This document shows positions 46,073 to 54,405 of a DNA stretch of 62,465 nt, in pieces. Location: positions 1 to 62,465 of IMG/VR virus record IMGVR_UViG_3300000101_000012; one strand, given 5' to 3'. This DNA is from a virus. Each line of letters starts with the position of its first letter. Within the stretch, counting starts at the first letter, position 1. The position numbers were made by a program, and so were the translations under genes. The notes below the pieces were generated by a model. The model made no database searches, was not told the DNA's origin, and saw only the letters and a program-made list of their open reading frames with translations.

Positions 46073-47509
46073 ATGGCATATACAGTCAATAAAACTAGCG
46101 GATCTGTGTTAGCTACCGTGTCAGACGGTACAATCGATACAACTACAGATCTAGTCCTAGTTGGTAAAAATTACGCAGGATACGGAGAATTTCTAAACGA
46201 AAACTACGTAAAACTGTTAGAAAATTTTGCGAATACCAGTGCGCCAGGGTCACCCTTGGCTGGGCAAATGTGGTGGGATACTACTAACAGTTTGCTCAAA
46301 GTTTACACCGGGTCAGCATTTAAAACAGTTAGCTCAAGTACAGCTAGCAGCAGTCAACCAGCCAGTAGTGTTACTGGTGATCTTTGGTGGGATACTACCA
46401 ACGGCCAGTTAAAAGTGTACAATGGTAGTGCATTTACAACTATTGGTCCTGCATTTACATCAGGCACTGGCACCTCTGGTGCTATTGTTGAAGTTGTAAC
46501 AGACAACTCAGCAGCAGACCATGTTGTTGTTAAACTTTATGTAAGCAGTACAGTTGTAGGAACAGTAAGTAAAGACTCCGAATTTACTCCACAGACAAGC
46601 ATCGGTGGCTTTACAACAATTAAACCTGGTTTACAACTAAGCTCTACAGTCTCTGGTGCTAAGTTACAAGGTACAAGTACAGACTCTGATGCACTTGGTG
46701 GAATTGCCGCCGCTAACTTCTTGCGTAGCAATGCTAGCGATAGTACAAGTGGTGTCCTAAGTGTTCTTAACGACACTGGCATGGTTGTTGGCGTAGATAG
46801 TGATTTAACAATTGGTATCAACGGTAGCAGCAATCCAGTGTTTACTAATAGTAATACTAACGGAAGTATTATACTAACACCAAACGGTACCGGTACTGTT
46901 GATATTAGCAGTAAGAAAATTTCAAGTCTAGCAGATCCAACCGCAGCTCAAGATGGTGCTACAAAAGCATACGTTGATGCTCAGGTTAGTGGTGCTGGAG
47001 CTTTAGCCACAACAGGTGGCACAATGTCAGGTAACTTACTTGTTAGTGGAACAGTTAACTTTGGTTCTAATAGCTCAAGAATTAATGAAGTTTTTGCTAC
47101 AACATTTAACGGTACAGCAAGTGCTGCACAATACGCTGACGTTGCAGAAAACTTTACAAGTGATGCAAAATACGCACCAGGCACAGTAGTTGCACTGGGT
47201 GGTGTTGAAGAAATTACTCGTGTTAATGATGAATTAGCAAATAACGTCTTTGGCGTTATTAGTACACGCCCAGCTTACTTAATGAATGCGGCCTTGGATA
47301 CTGGAACAGCGGTTGCTGTTGCGGGTCGAGTCCCTGTAAAAGTAGTTGGAAAGGTAAATAAAGGAGATAGACTTGTTAGTGCTGGTAACGGCCTTGCAAG
47401 AGCAGCGGACGAGAATGAAGCGACTTCATTCAATGTTATTGGCCGTGCAATCTCAACCAAATCAACAGAATCAGAAGGTACAGTAGAAGCCTTTGTAACT
47501 ATAAATTAA
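46073..47509 (+). CDS. Tail fibre protein
   Basis: 478 residues. Residues 45-125 contain two copies of a Trp-rich unit (GQMWWDTTNSLLKVYTGSAFKT and GDLWWDTTNGQLKVYNGSAFTT). The middle has NGTG and ATKAYVDAQVSG, as in the other fibres here. The last 130 residues (AQYADVAENFTSDAKYAPG, then AGRVPVKVVGKVNKGDRLV) are homologous to the end of the 920-residue fibre. GGAG precedes the ATG. It is likely a receptor-binding or connector fibre. Confidence 0.82.
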   Translation: MAYTVNKTSGSVLATVSDGTIDTTTDLVLVGKNYAGYGEFLNENYVKLLENFANTSAPGSPLAGQMWWDTTNSLLKVYTGSAFKTVSSSTASSSQPASSVTGDLWWDTTNGQLKVYNGSAFTTIGPAFTSGTGTSGAIVEVVTDNSAADHVVVKLYVSSTVVGTVSKDSEFTPQTSIGGFTTIKPGLQLSSTVSGAKLQGTSTDSDALGGIAAANFLRSNASDSTSGVLSVLNDTGMVVGVDSDLTIGINGSSNPVFTNSNTNGSIILTPNGTGTVDISSKKISSLADPTAAQDGATKAYVDAQVSGAGALATTGGTMSGNLLVSGTVNFGSNSSRINEVFATTFNGTASAAQYADVAENFTSDAKYAPGTVVALGGVEEITRVNDELANNVFGVISTRPAYLMNAALDTGTAVAVAGRVPVKVVGKVNKGDRLVSAGNGLARAADENEATSFNVIGRAISTKSTESEGTVEAFVTIN

Positions 47510-47527
47510 TAAATGAGGAAAAACTAA

Positions 47528-48487
47528 ATGGCATATACAACAGGTGATACAATTCTTGATGGACACTATAACGGTTTCGTTACCAGTGTTAATGCTTTAT
47601 GGGGGCAAGGTACCGGAATTAGAGGTTGGGGACAGACATCAACAATTTCCAGTGTTTCAGACGGAAACTCCATTACTGCATCTCAGTGGGCAACACTACT
47701 AACAAGAATTAAATCAGTCAGTGATCATACTGTACAAGATGGAAACATTACTGTAGACTCAGTAACTAATCCAAGTGCAACTGATCTAATTACAGCTATC
47801 GGTGCGTTAGCAACAGATATTGGTACTTTAGATACAGCAGTTGCTGGCGGCAGTGTTGCAGCTAGTATTACTAGTGCAAAAGACACAGAAACGCTAACAT
47901 CAACTGGTACTTTTACAAATACTATTGTTCATGAAGTTACTTGTACATTTGCTGGCGGTGACGAAGCACGTTACTTCTTTAATGCTGGTGGGTATATTGA
48001 AGTTGCTCCAGGACTAGCAGGCGGCACAGCAGACGCAAAATACAACGAGTGGCTCGACTTAATTGATACACTTATTGGTACTGTTAGACTACGTGCAACC
48101 ACACTGGAAAAAGCTGGTGGTTCAGGCACTCCAGCTACTAACCTAGCAAGTAACGGATACTACGATTTAACAACAAGTTATGTTGTTCATTATAAGCAAG
48201 TTGCAGACACTGCACCTTATACAGCAAACTTTTGGCAGTTAGAAGTTAAAGCAGGATCAGCACATGGCGATGGCCGCGGCAACATTTCAGATATTGTTCA
48301 CTTAAAGTGTACCTGGAAAGACGATGCTGCTGATAGTACTAGTTTTAACAAGAACATTTATAATATTCTTGATCAGGTTGATGGTAACAAAACTGACGTA
48401 TTTACAGCAATACCACCAGCAACCACACACATTACTGATACTGTTGGAACAGTAACGATCGCTACAGTAACAAATACAGAATCCTAA
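47528..48487 (+). CDS. Fibre-like virion protein
   Basis: 319 residues. The N-terminus (YNGFVTSVNALWGQGTG, RGWGQ, ITASQWATLLTRI) is a block often found in marine phage structural proteins. The rest is beta-rich with one Cys in VHEVTCTF, and the end is Thr-rich. AGGA lies before the ATG. It is the last virion gene before the accessory operon; a short palindrome AATCCT-AAT-AGGATT spans its stop codon. Confidence 0.65.
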   Translation: MAYTTGDTILDGHYNGFVTSVNALWGQGTGIRGWGQTSTISSVSDGNSITASQWATLLTRIKSVSDHTVQDGNITVDSVTNPSATDLITAIGALATDIGTLDTAVAGGSVAASITSAKDTETLTSTGTFTNTIVHEVTCTFAGGDEARYFFNAGGYIEVAPGLAGGTADAKYNEWLDLIDTLIGTVRLRATTLEKAGGSGTPATNLASNGYYDLTTSYVVHYKQVADTAPYTANFWQLEVKAGSAHGDGRGNISDIVHLKCTWKDDAADSTSFNKNIYNILDQVDGNKTDVFTAIPPATTHITDTVGTVTIATVTNTES

Positions 48488-48510
48488 TAGGATTTAAAGT
48501 TTAGAATAAG

Positions 48511-48540
48511 TTGACAGGGCCCTAGTGGCCCTGTTATACT
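48511..48540 (+). promoter_or_regulatory. Host-type promoter of the accessory operon, hairpin in the spacer
   Basis: TTGACA (48511-48516) and TATACT (48535-48540) are 18 bases apart (17 if TTATAC is used). The spacer is a perfect 8-bp inverted repeat, ACAGGGCC/GGCCCTGT at 48514-48534. The expected start of transcription falls at or next to the ATG at 48547, so the first mRNA would be leaderless or nearly so. The hairpin could also stop readthrough from the fibre genes, though no T-tract follows. Confidence 0.65.
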
Positions 48541-48546
48541 GAGTAC

Positions 48547-48879
48547 ATGGATATAGAAAACTTTGAAGACTTTGCACGCCAGCGATTGGATCACAATCGT
48601 CAGCGTCTCACATTAAAAGAACAGCAAGAACAACGTCTAACTATCACTTATGGCGGTGGACAATTCCGAGTAACCATGGAGCTCATGAGCTTTTTAAAAA
48701 CCTGGGAAGATCATACGAGCCTGTACCTAATAGATGACTATGATACCCCAGTATACATTGATAGTGCAGAAGCGATGTATGAACGATGTACTGCTCGTTG
48801 GTATGAGGTAATGAACGATTGGAATACCCAACACCAAGAGTTAAAAAAGGTACGTAGAGTAGGACAACTAAGTGACTAA
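48547..48879 (+). CDS. Conserved-looking hypothetical protein
   Basis: 110 residues, helical with a central beta part (RLTITYGGGQFRVTMELMSFLKTW, LIDDYDTPVYIDSAEAMYERCTARW). The second half is Lys/Arg and Trp-rich. It is the first gene of the accessory operon and overlaps the next gene by eight bases. The start lies only six bases after a -10 element, so translation would begin on a leaderless mRNA. No function can be given. Confidence 0.65.
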   Translation: MDIENFEDFARQRLDHNRQRLTLKEQQEQRLTITYGGGQFRVTMELMSFLKTWEDHTSLYLIDDYDTPVYIDSAEAMYERCTARWYEVMNDWNTQHQELKKVRRVGQLSD

Positions 48880-49651
48880 AGGCGCACTACTACTTGCTAC
48901 GCCACATGAAACAATAGATTATATAGGCTTTGCAGAACTTGCTGCAAGACTCGTACAAAAACATCTAGGTATTGACACACATATACACATAGGCGATGCA
49001 GTACCTGGTAATGTTAGAGCGTTTCGCTGGCACAATAGTACTGTAACAGTTCCCTGGTACAATGCTGATAGAACACTAGCATACGACCTAAGTCCATTTG
49101 ATCAAACCTTGTTGATAGACGTAGACTATTTGTCGTTTAACAGCAATCTAGCACAATACTTTGATACAAATCATGAGTTCTTGTGTTACGATAAAGTTTG
49201 GGATGTTACACAAACAAATAGTTTTAAAAATGATGCTACTATGACTAGATCAGGATTGCCCATGCTTTGGGCTACCGTAGTTTACTTTCGCAAGTGCCAG
49301 TTAGCTCATAATATATTTGAAAATATGAAAAATGTACAGCGTAACTGGCGGTACTATGCAAAGTACTATGGATTTAAGGCTGGCAAGTATCGCAATGACT
49401 TTAGTTTAACTATTGCAAACCAGTTAATGAATGGCTACAGTAGTGGAACCTATTTTAATCATCCGCTTGCTAGTTTAAGTACAGAAGATACTATATACAA
49501 AGTTAAAGATACTGAACTATACATACGTTACAGGCACGGCGATTCATTTAATGCTGTAAGGTTAAAGGATACAAACTTACATTGTATGAATAAACAGTGT
49601 TTACAGGATCCTGAAATTAGGGGATTACTGGAAGAGTATTCTAAACGTTAG
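48872..49651 (+). CDS. Glycosyltransferase-like protein (GT-A-type)
   Basis: 259 residues starting at a GTG inside the end of the previous gene. The N-terminal strand ALLLATPHETIDYIGFAEL is followed by a second strand and LLIDVDYLSF (residues 80-89), a DxD-like motif typical of metal-dependent GT-A enzymes. There is no signal peptide or membrane segment. Two further proteins in the operon (50122, 52111) have the same overall pattern. The sugar donor is unknown. Fold assignment rests on motif and context only. Confidence 0.5.
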   Translation: MTKGALLLATPHETIDYIGFAELAARLVQKHLGIDTHIHIGDAVPGNVRAFRWHNSTVTVPWYNADRTLAYDLSPFDQTLLIDVDYLSFNSNLAQYFDTNHEFLCYDKVWDVTQTNSFKNDATMTRSGLPMLWATVVYFRKCQLAHNIFENMKNVQRNWRYYAKYYGFKAGKYRNDFSLTIANQLMNGYSSGTYFNHPLASLSTEDTIYKVKDTELYIRYRHGDSFNAVRLKDTNLHCMNKQCLQDPEIRGLLEEYSKR

Positions 49652-50066
49652 TACTTTGGTAGTAGTTGCCCACCATTTTTTTAATTTCAATCACATTAAA
49701 GTTAGGATCAGCAACAAAAAAAGTAATTTGGCTAGTAACCATGGAGTTAAAACGATTAATTGGATTATCTAAAAACCCAGGTCCGTTTTGAATATCACGA
49801 ACAACCAGACTATAATCTGTGGGAGATAAATGAATTCCAAAATGCGGAACCCAAACTTGTTCTCTGTCCACAGGATGTCTATGTCCTTCTAATCCCATGC
49901 GTGGTTTACTTTCATGTAACGTAAGCTCGTTACCCCAAAAATCAATATCCTGCCAACAACCTTTCTCACAAGGACCTAGTTTACAACCTAAGATTTCGGT
50001 ATAGAACGGCAAAGTTGTTTCAAGAAATCCGCCCTCAATAGCGCAGTGAAATATATTGCTGTTCAT
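49641..50066 (-). CDS. VOC/glyoxalase-fold protein
   Basis: 141 residues from the ATG at 50066; upstream in-frame sequence to 50180 lies across the start of the next gene and looks noncoding. The pattern FHCAIEGG..TTLPFYTEILGCKLGP..CWQDIDFWGNELTLH is that of vicinal-oxygen-chelate dioxygenase-like proteins; His residues at the start of the first strand (H7 region), in ELTLH and in VPHFGIHL are candidate metal ligands, and a late Glu (IEIKKM) completes the set. It is the only minus-strand gene in the accessory region and overlaps the end of the glycosyltransferase gene by 11 bases. Reaction unknown. Confidence 0.75.
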   Translation of the reverse strand: MNSNIFHCAIEGGFLETTLPFYTEILGCKLGPCEKGCWQDIDFWGNELTLHESKPRMGLEGHRHPVDREQVWVPHFGIHLSPTDYSLVVRDIQNGPGFLDNPINRFNSMVTSQITFFVADPNFNVIEIKKMVGNYYQSTNV

Positions 50067-50076
50067 AAAATTATTT

Positions 50077-50084
50077 AGTATAAT
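50077..50084. promoter_or_regulatory. Possible divergent -10 element
   Basis: The overlapping octamer reads TATAAT on the plus strand (50079-50084) and TATACT on the minus strand (50082-50077). It lies between the divergent VOC gene and the glycosyltransferase-like gene at 50122. The -35 matches are weak on both strands. Confidence 0.35.
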
Positions 50085-50121
50085 AAGTAATATAGTACGT
50101 TTTAGAAAGCAATAACGATAA

Positions 50122-50949
50122 ATGTTCAATGAAAAAGTAGAGCCACAAGGTTGGCTTACGTTTGCACAAAATAGTGACACAGTTAATTATGTTAACCAAG
50201 CATATCTTCTTGCGTTGAGCATTAAGAGAACATGTGCCATAAATAAATTTGCAGTAGTAGTGGATACTGAGTCTGCTAAGACAATAACACCCAACCAGCG
50301 TAAAGTTTTTGACTATGTTATCGAAGTTCCACGGCAAGATAATCCTTTTGCTTTAGAATGTAGTGCTCTAGAACTTACACCATTTAAGGAAACGTTTAAA
50401 TTAGAATCTGATATGATAGTTCCACGTAGCCTGGATCATTGGTGGGATGGTTGCAGAATACAGGATGTGTGTTATACTACTAGAGTAAGAGATTACCAAG
50501 GCAAAGTTGCAAATACTAGATATTATAGGAAATTTTTTGATGTCAACAACCTTACTGATGCTTATAATGGCTTTACATACTTTAGGTACAGCCGGGCTAG
50601 TACTGAGTTTTTTAATACTATTAAAAGTGTCTGCCAAAACTGGGATACTTTGCGCGACAGGGTTCTTAGCCATTGTATCTACGATAAACCTGACACTGAT
50701 GTGTTATATAGCCTGGCTCAATCTTTTACTGGAAATTCCCATTTTAACAAACTAACCTACCCAACCTTTACACACATGAAGGGTGCAGTTAATGGGTGGA
50801 AACCTAACATAGATTGGCGTAATGCTGTTCCCTGGACATTAACTAAAGACTACTCTCTAATCGTAGGAGGATATGCACAACAATATCCATTTCATTACTT
50901 CCAAAAAGATTTTTGTACGCCGGAGTTAATACAACGATATGAACGATGA
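50122..50949 (+). CDS. Glycosyltransferase-like protein (GT8-like pattern)
   Basis: 275 residues. The N-terminal block (YVNQAYLLALSIKRTCAINKFAVVVD) is the usual opening of GT8-type enzymes, in which a list of moves along a chain begins; LESDMIVPRSLDHWW (residues 94-108) supplies the acidic metal site, and later NGFTYFRYS, LPTFTHMKG-like TFTHMKGAVNG and HYFQKDF follow. It overlaps the next gene by 11 bases. The acceptor is not known; context suggests a glycan carried by the phage or the infected cell. Confidence 0.6.
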   Translation: MFNEKVEPQGWLTFAQNSDTVNYVNQAYLLALSIKRTCAINKFAVVVDTESAKTITPNQRKVFDYVIEVPRQDNPFALECSALELTPFKETFKLESDMIVPRSLDHWWDGCRIQDVCYTTRVRDYQGKVANTRYYRKFFDVNNLTDAYNGFTYFRYSRASTEFFNTIKSVCQNWDTLRDRVLSHCIYDKPDTDVLYSLAQSFTGNSHFNKLTYPTFTHMKGAVNGWKPNIDWRNAVPWTLTKDYSLIVGGYAQQYPFHYFQKDFCTPELIQRYER

Positions 50950-51307
50950 ACCACTAGCACCCATGGGTTTTGAAGACGAGGAACAAGGATTCCAAGCCTT
51001 TGCACAGGCACTAGCCGGCCTTGACAAAAGCTCGATTGACACAGAGCGCAGATTGCCGTATAATAAAGACACTGGTGAGTTTAACATGGGAGATGCTAGT
51101 ACAGTAACTAGTGATACTGTATGGAATTTTCCCTATATTGTAATCGATAAATCATACAGTGTAAGTGATGTTAATCATCGTGTACACCATGGTGTAATTG
51201 TTCGTATAGAAACAGCAAACCATAATTACTGGACATCTACACCAGCAGAAACGCTGGAAGATAATCCATTTTTTTGCATAAAGGAGATTGATGACGATGG
51301 CGCTTAA
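50939..51307 (+). CDS. Hypothetical protein of the accessory operon
   Basis: 122 residues. The N-terminal 45 residues are acidic and probably flexible; the second half is a small beta domain (VTSDTVWNFPYIVIDKSYSVSDVNHRVHHGVIVRIETANHNYW). It overlaps both neighbours (11 and 17 bases), so it is co-translated with a glycosyltransferase-like and an oxygenase-like gene. No family was recognised. Confidence 0.6.
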   Translation: MNDEPLAPMGFEDEEQGFQAFAQALAGLDKSSIDTERRLPYNKDTGEFNMGDASTVTSDTVWNFPYIVIDKSYSVSDVNHRVHHGVIVRIETANHNYWTSTPAETLEDNPFFCIKEIDDDGA

Positions 51308-52121
51308 AGATGTACATGACAGAGTACAACTTGGAGAAATGCGAGACAAGTATGAAGTAATCCGGCCTTTTAGCTGTAATATTGTCCGTACTGTTATGGA
51401 ACCTGAACTAGTATCTGGGATGCAAGAAGTATTTAAACGACAAAGCAAAGATTTACATCTAGAAACTCCTGAAGAAATTGATAATAGTTATGGACTTGCT
51501 GGCAACAATGCAAGAGAGTTTACAATTAACGAAGAACTACTGGGCACAGAAACAACACCATTACTAACATCATGTTTAGCTGACCTTTGTAGTCAGTATT
51601 ATGTTAGTACTATTATAGTTGAGTGGCGATTTAAAAAAGGTGTGTTCACACCTAAGCACGTAGAAATAGTAGAACAGCATTTAAAAGAAATGGCTATCAG
51701 TGTTAATATTCAAAATGTTTGGGGAAACATTAGCGTTGCTGGAGACTTTAATCCACCACATACACACAGTGGACACGTTAGCGGAGTTGCTTATTTCCAA
51801 ATGCCAGACGATATTGAACGGGAATGGTTACTAGAAGATCATGACCCAAGTGCAGGTATGATTAACTTCTGGGATGGCAGGAGTCAAACTCTTAGTCTAG
51901 CTAGCTTTAAAGTTAAACCAGTTGTAGGTGACATATACTGTTTTCCAAACTGGCTTAACCACAGTGTATGGCCTTTCCGCAGTTCTGGACAGCGTTGGAG
52001 CATAAGTTATAACTGTGAAGTATTTAATAAAAATAATGATTTGCGTTTAGATGAGATGGAAAAAGCAGAACTAAAGAATGAAAAACGTAAATTATTAAAG
52101 GCGTTAGAAGATGCTGGTTGA
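51291..52121 (+). CDS. 2-oxoglutarate/Fe(II)-dependent oxygenase-like protein
   Basis: 276 residues. The start at 51291 (or the ATG at 51297) is set by AAGGAG at 51281-51286. From about residue 144 the pattern WGNISVAGDFNPPHTHSG, SGVAYFQMP, INFWDG, FPNWLNHSVWPF, RWSISYN is that of the phage 2OG-Fe(II) oxygenase family (PF13759). His159 and His224 are likely iron ligands and Arg235 the co-substrate ligand. Related enzymes hydroxylate proteins, nucleotides or small molecules; some marine phages carry several. Together with the radical SAM genes it would give two kinds of C-H chemistry in one operon. Confidence 0.82.
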   Translation: MTMALKDVHDRVQLGEMRDKYEVIRPFSCNIVRTVMEPELVSGMQEVFKRQSKDLHLETPEEIDNSYGLAGNNAREFTINEELLGTETTPLLTSCLADLCSQYYVSTIIVEWRFKKGVFTPKHVEIVEQHLKEMAISVNIQNVWGNISVAGDFNPPHTHSGHVSGVAYFQMPDDIEREWLLEDHDPSAGMINFWDGRSQTLSLASFKVKPVVGDIYCFPNWLNHSVWPFRSSGQRWSISYNCEVFNKNNDLRLDEMEKAELKNEKRKLLKALEDAG

Positions 52122-53025
52122 TGTTGCTGATTTAGACTGCATTTACCTTAGTTATGACGAGCCACAAAAAGAAGAGTTTTGGGTAAAGATACAAAATATC
52201 GTACCCTGGGCTAAAAGAGTAGACAGTGTTGAAGGCAGTGACGCCGCACACAAGGCCGCGGCTGCTGTTAGTGACACTGAACGTTTTATTCTAATAGACG
52301 GTGACAACATTCCAGACGAAAGGTTCTTTGACGTACAGTTAGATATCAAAGACGAATATGCTGATTGTGTATTTCGTTGGAAAGCTCGTAACTCAGTTAA
52401 CGGACTTATGTATGGCAATGGTGGACTAAGTTGTTGGACACGTGAGTTTATTAATACAATGCGTACACACGAAGCAACTGACGGCAGTGACGAAACTCTA
52501 GTAGAGTTTTGTTTTGATCAAAAGTATATAGCATTAAACAATGTATACAGTACAACGTATCCAAATGGAGACGAGAAGCATGCATGGCGGGCTGGCTTCA
52601 GAGAAGGTGTTAAGATGTGTTTGGACAAAGGACGCAAACCCAGTATTGATGAATTTAAACAGCAGGTACATGCTAAAAACTTTGACAAGTTGTGCATCTG
52701 GCAAAGTGTAGGAGCAGACGCTAAACACGGATTTCAAGCAATGCTGGGTGCTAGGTATGGAACGTACAGGCTAATGCTTACTGACTGGGAGTATCAGGGT
52801 GTTAGAGACTTTGAAGTTCTGGATAAACTCTGGGAAGAACATGACTATAATTTAGACTTGTTTGATAGCATTGGTGTTCAACTTAGACGTAAACTAGAAC
52901 TTCCTATTGTGGACTACAACAGTGATGAGTCCAGGTTCTTTAAACACTACTATAGCCAAACATATCATGAGCATGATCCTATGACTGCTGAAATAGATGT
53001 TATCAGGAAAACCGAAGGATGGTAA
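52111..53025 (+). CDS. Glycosyltransferase-like protein with DGD motif
   Basis: 304 residues. The first 90 residues make a GT-A-like nucleotide-binding half (DCIYLSYDEPQKEEFW, VPWAKRVDSVEGSDAAHKAA, FILIDGDNIPDERFF) with the metal motif DGD at residues 63-65. The rest is helical and charged (WRAGFREGVKMCLDKGR, WEYQGVRDFEVLDKLWEEHDYN). It overlaps the oxygenase gene by 11 bases and precedes the first radical SAM gene by six. The sugar and acceptor are not known. Confidence 0.6.
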   Translation: MLVDVADLDCIYLSYDEPQKEEFWVKIQNIVPWAKRVDSVEGSDAAHKAAAAVSDTERFILIDGDNIPDERFFDVQLDIKDEYADCVFRWKARNSVNGLMYGNGGLSCWTREFINTMRTHEATDGSDETLVEFCFDQKYIALNNVYSTTYPNGDEKHAWRAGFREGVKMCLDKGRKPSIDEFKQQVHAKNFDKLCIWQSVGADAKHGFQAMLGARYGTYRLMLTDWEYQGVRDFEVLDKLWEEHDYNLDLFDSIGVQLRRKLELPIVDYNSDESRFFKHYYSQTYHEHDPMTAEIDVIRKTEGW

Positions 53026-53031
53026 CTTGTC

Positions 53032-54405
53032 ATGAGTGATTATTTAGACGATGCACAACTAGCCAAAGGAAAACTAGCCGGAGTAAGCGGTAGTTTCTGT
53101 TTGGCTAAATGGAAGCAAACAAGCCTGCACTTAACTACAGGCCACACTAACAGTTGTTACCATCCGCCATTGCATAAGATTCCTGTAGAGTCTCTTGCAG
53201 ATAATCCAAGTGCCTTGCATAACACTGAGCATAAAAAGCAACGCAGGGCTGAAATGGTTGACCCGTTTACTAAAGTAAAGCATAGTGAATGTGACTACTG
53301 TTGGAATATAGAAAAACAAGGCAACATGAGCGACAGACATTATCGCAGTGGCGAACCCTGGGCCATGGAATCGTTTGATGAAATTGTTGCTAATCCACTG
53401 GTAGACGTTAATCCTAGTTACGTAGAAGTAAACTTTAATAATGCATGTAACCTGGCATGTAGTTATTGTTCACCACAGTTTAGTAGTACCTGGACAGCAG
53501 AAGCAAAAGAACACGGTGCTTGGCCTACTAGTACTCCACATAACGATCCAGCGCACTTTACAGGCGACCGCAGAGCTATTCCTAATAGGGAAGAAAATCC
53601 TTACCGTGAAGCATTTTGGAAGTGGTGGCCTGACTTATACAAAGACTTAAAACATTTTCGTATGACAGGCGGCGAGCCTATGATGGATCCTAATACGTAC
53701 AAAGTATTTGATTATGTGTTGGAAAACCCTAAGTCAGACTTGCACTTAAACGTTACCAGTAACTTTAGTACTGAACCTAAAATATGGGACAAGTACAAAG
53801 GATACGTGCAACGATTAACAGCAGAGCCTAATACAGTTGAACACTTTATGCAGTTTGTTAGTCTGGATACCTGGGGCAAACAAGCAGAGTATATACGTCA
53901 CGGACTGGACTTTGACTTGGCAATAAATAGATGTGAAGAGTTTATAACAGACGTCCCGGAACGTTCAAGTTTAACCTTTATTATTACAATGAATAATCTT
54001 AGCATTGTTAGTCTCAAACAATTATTGGAACACATATTATATCTACGCAAAACCCACACTACTACGTACCAACGTATATGGTTCGACACCCCGTTGTTAC
54101 GAACTCCAGAATGGCAGAGTATGCAGATACTTCCAAAGAGCTATCAGCAATGTTTGTGGGATTGCATTAACTTTATGAACGATAACTTGGATGAGATGCA
54201 TGGATTTAAAGACTATGAAGTATTAAAGATGCGTCGTGACTTGCAATGGATGCAACAAGGAACATCTGATATTGAGCGTAAACAAGCAGACTTTTATCGT
54301 TTCTTTAGCGAGCATGATCGTCGAAGAGATACTAATTTTTTAGAAACGTTTCCAGAGATGACTGAGTTTTGGAGTTTATGCGAATATAATGCTAACAGAT
54401 CTTGA
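53032..54405 (+). CDS. Radical SAM protein with N-terminal twitch domain, copy 1
   Basis: 457 residues. The radical SAM triad CNLACSYC is at C139/C143/C146, and the SAM-binding GGEP at residues 213-216. Before it, an auxiliary cluster domain with C23 (FCLAKW), C42 (SCYHPP) and C87/C90 (CDYCWNIE) matches the N-terminal twitch architecture known as N_Twi_rSAM. The C-terminal end carries DRRRDTNFLETFPEM, a motif repeated in its neighbours. The enzyme would cleave S-adenosylmethionine to start radical chemistry on an unknown substrate. It overlaps copy 2 by 17 bases. Confidence 0.9.
   Translation: MSDYLDDAQLAKGKLAGVSGSFCLAKWKQTSLHLTTGHTNSCYHPPLHKIPVESLADNPSALHNTEHKKQRRAEMVDPFTKVKHSECDYCWNIEKQGNMSDRHYRSGEPWAMESFDEIVANPLVDVNPSYVEVNFNNACNLACSYCSPQFSSTWTAEAKEHGAWPTSTPHNDPAHFTGDRRAIPNREENPYREAFWKWWPDLYKDLKHFRMTGGEPMMDPNTYKVFDYVLENPKSDLHLNVTSNFSTEPKIWDKYKGYVQRLTAEPNTVEHFMQFVSLDTWGKQAEYIRHGLDFDLAINRCEEFITDVPERSSLTFIITMNNLSIVSLKQLLEHILYLRKTHTTTYQRIWFDTPLLRTPEWQSMQILPKSYQQCLWDCINFMNDNLDEMHGFKDYEVLKMRRDLQWMQQGTSDIERKQADFYRFFSEHDRRRDTNFLETFPEMTEFWSLCEYNANRS

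Noticed and set aside
50238-50245. CATAAATA inside the glycosyltransferase-like gene
   Set aside because: Internal to a coding frame with no gene start close downstream. The seven-base core is expected several times by chance in 62 kb of AT-rich DNA.
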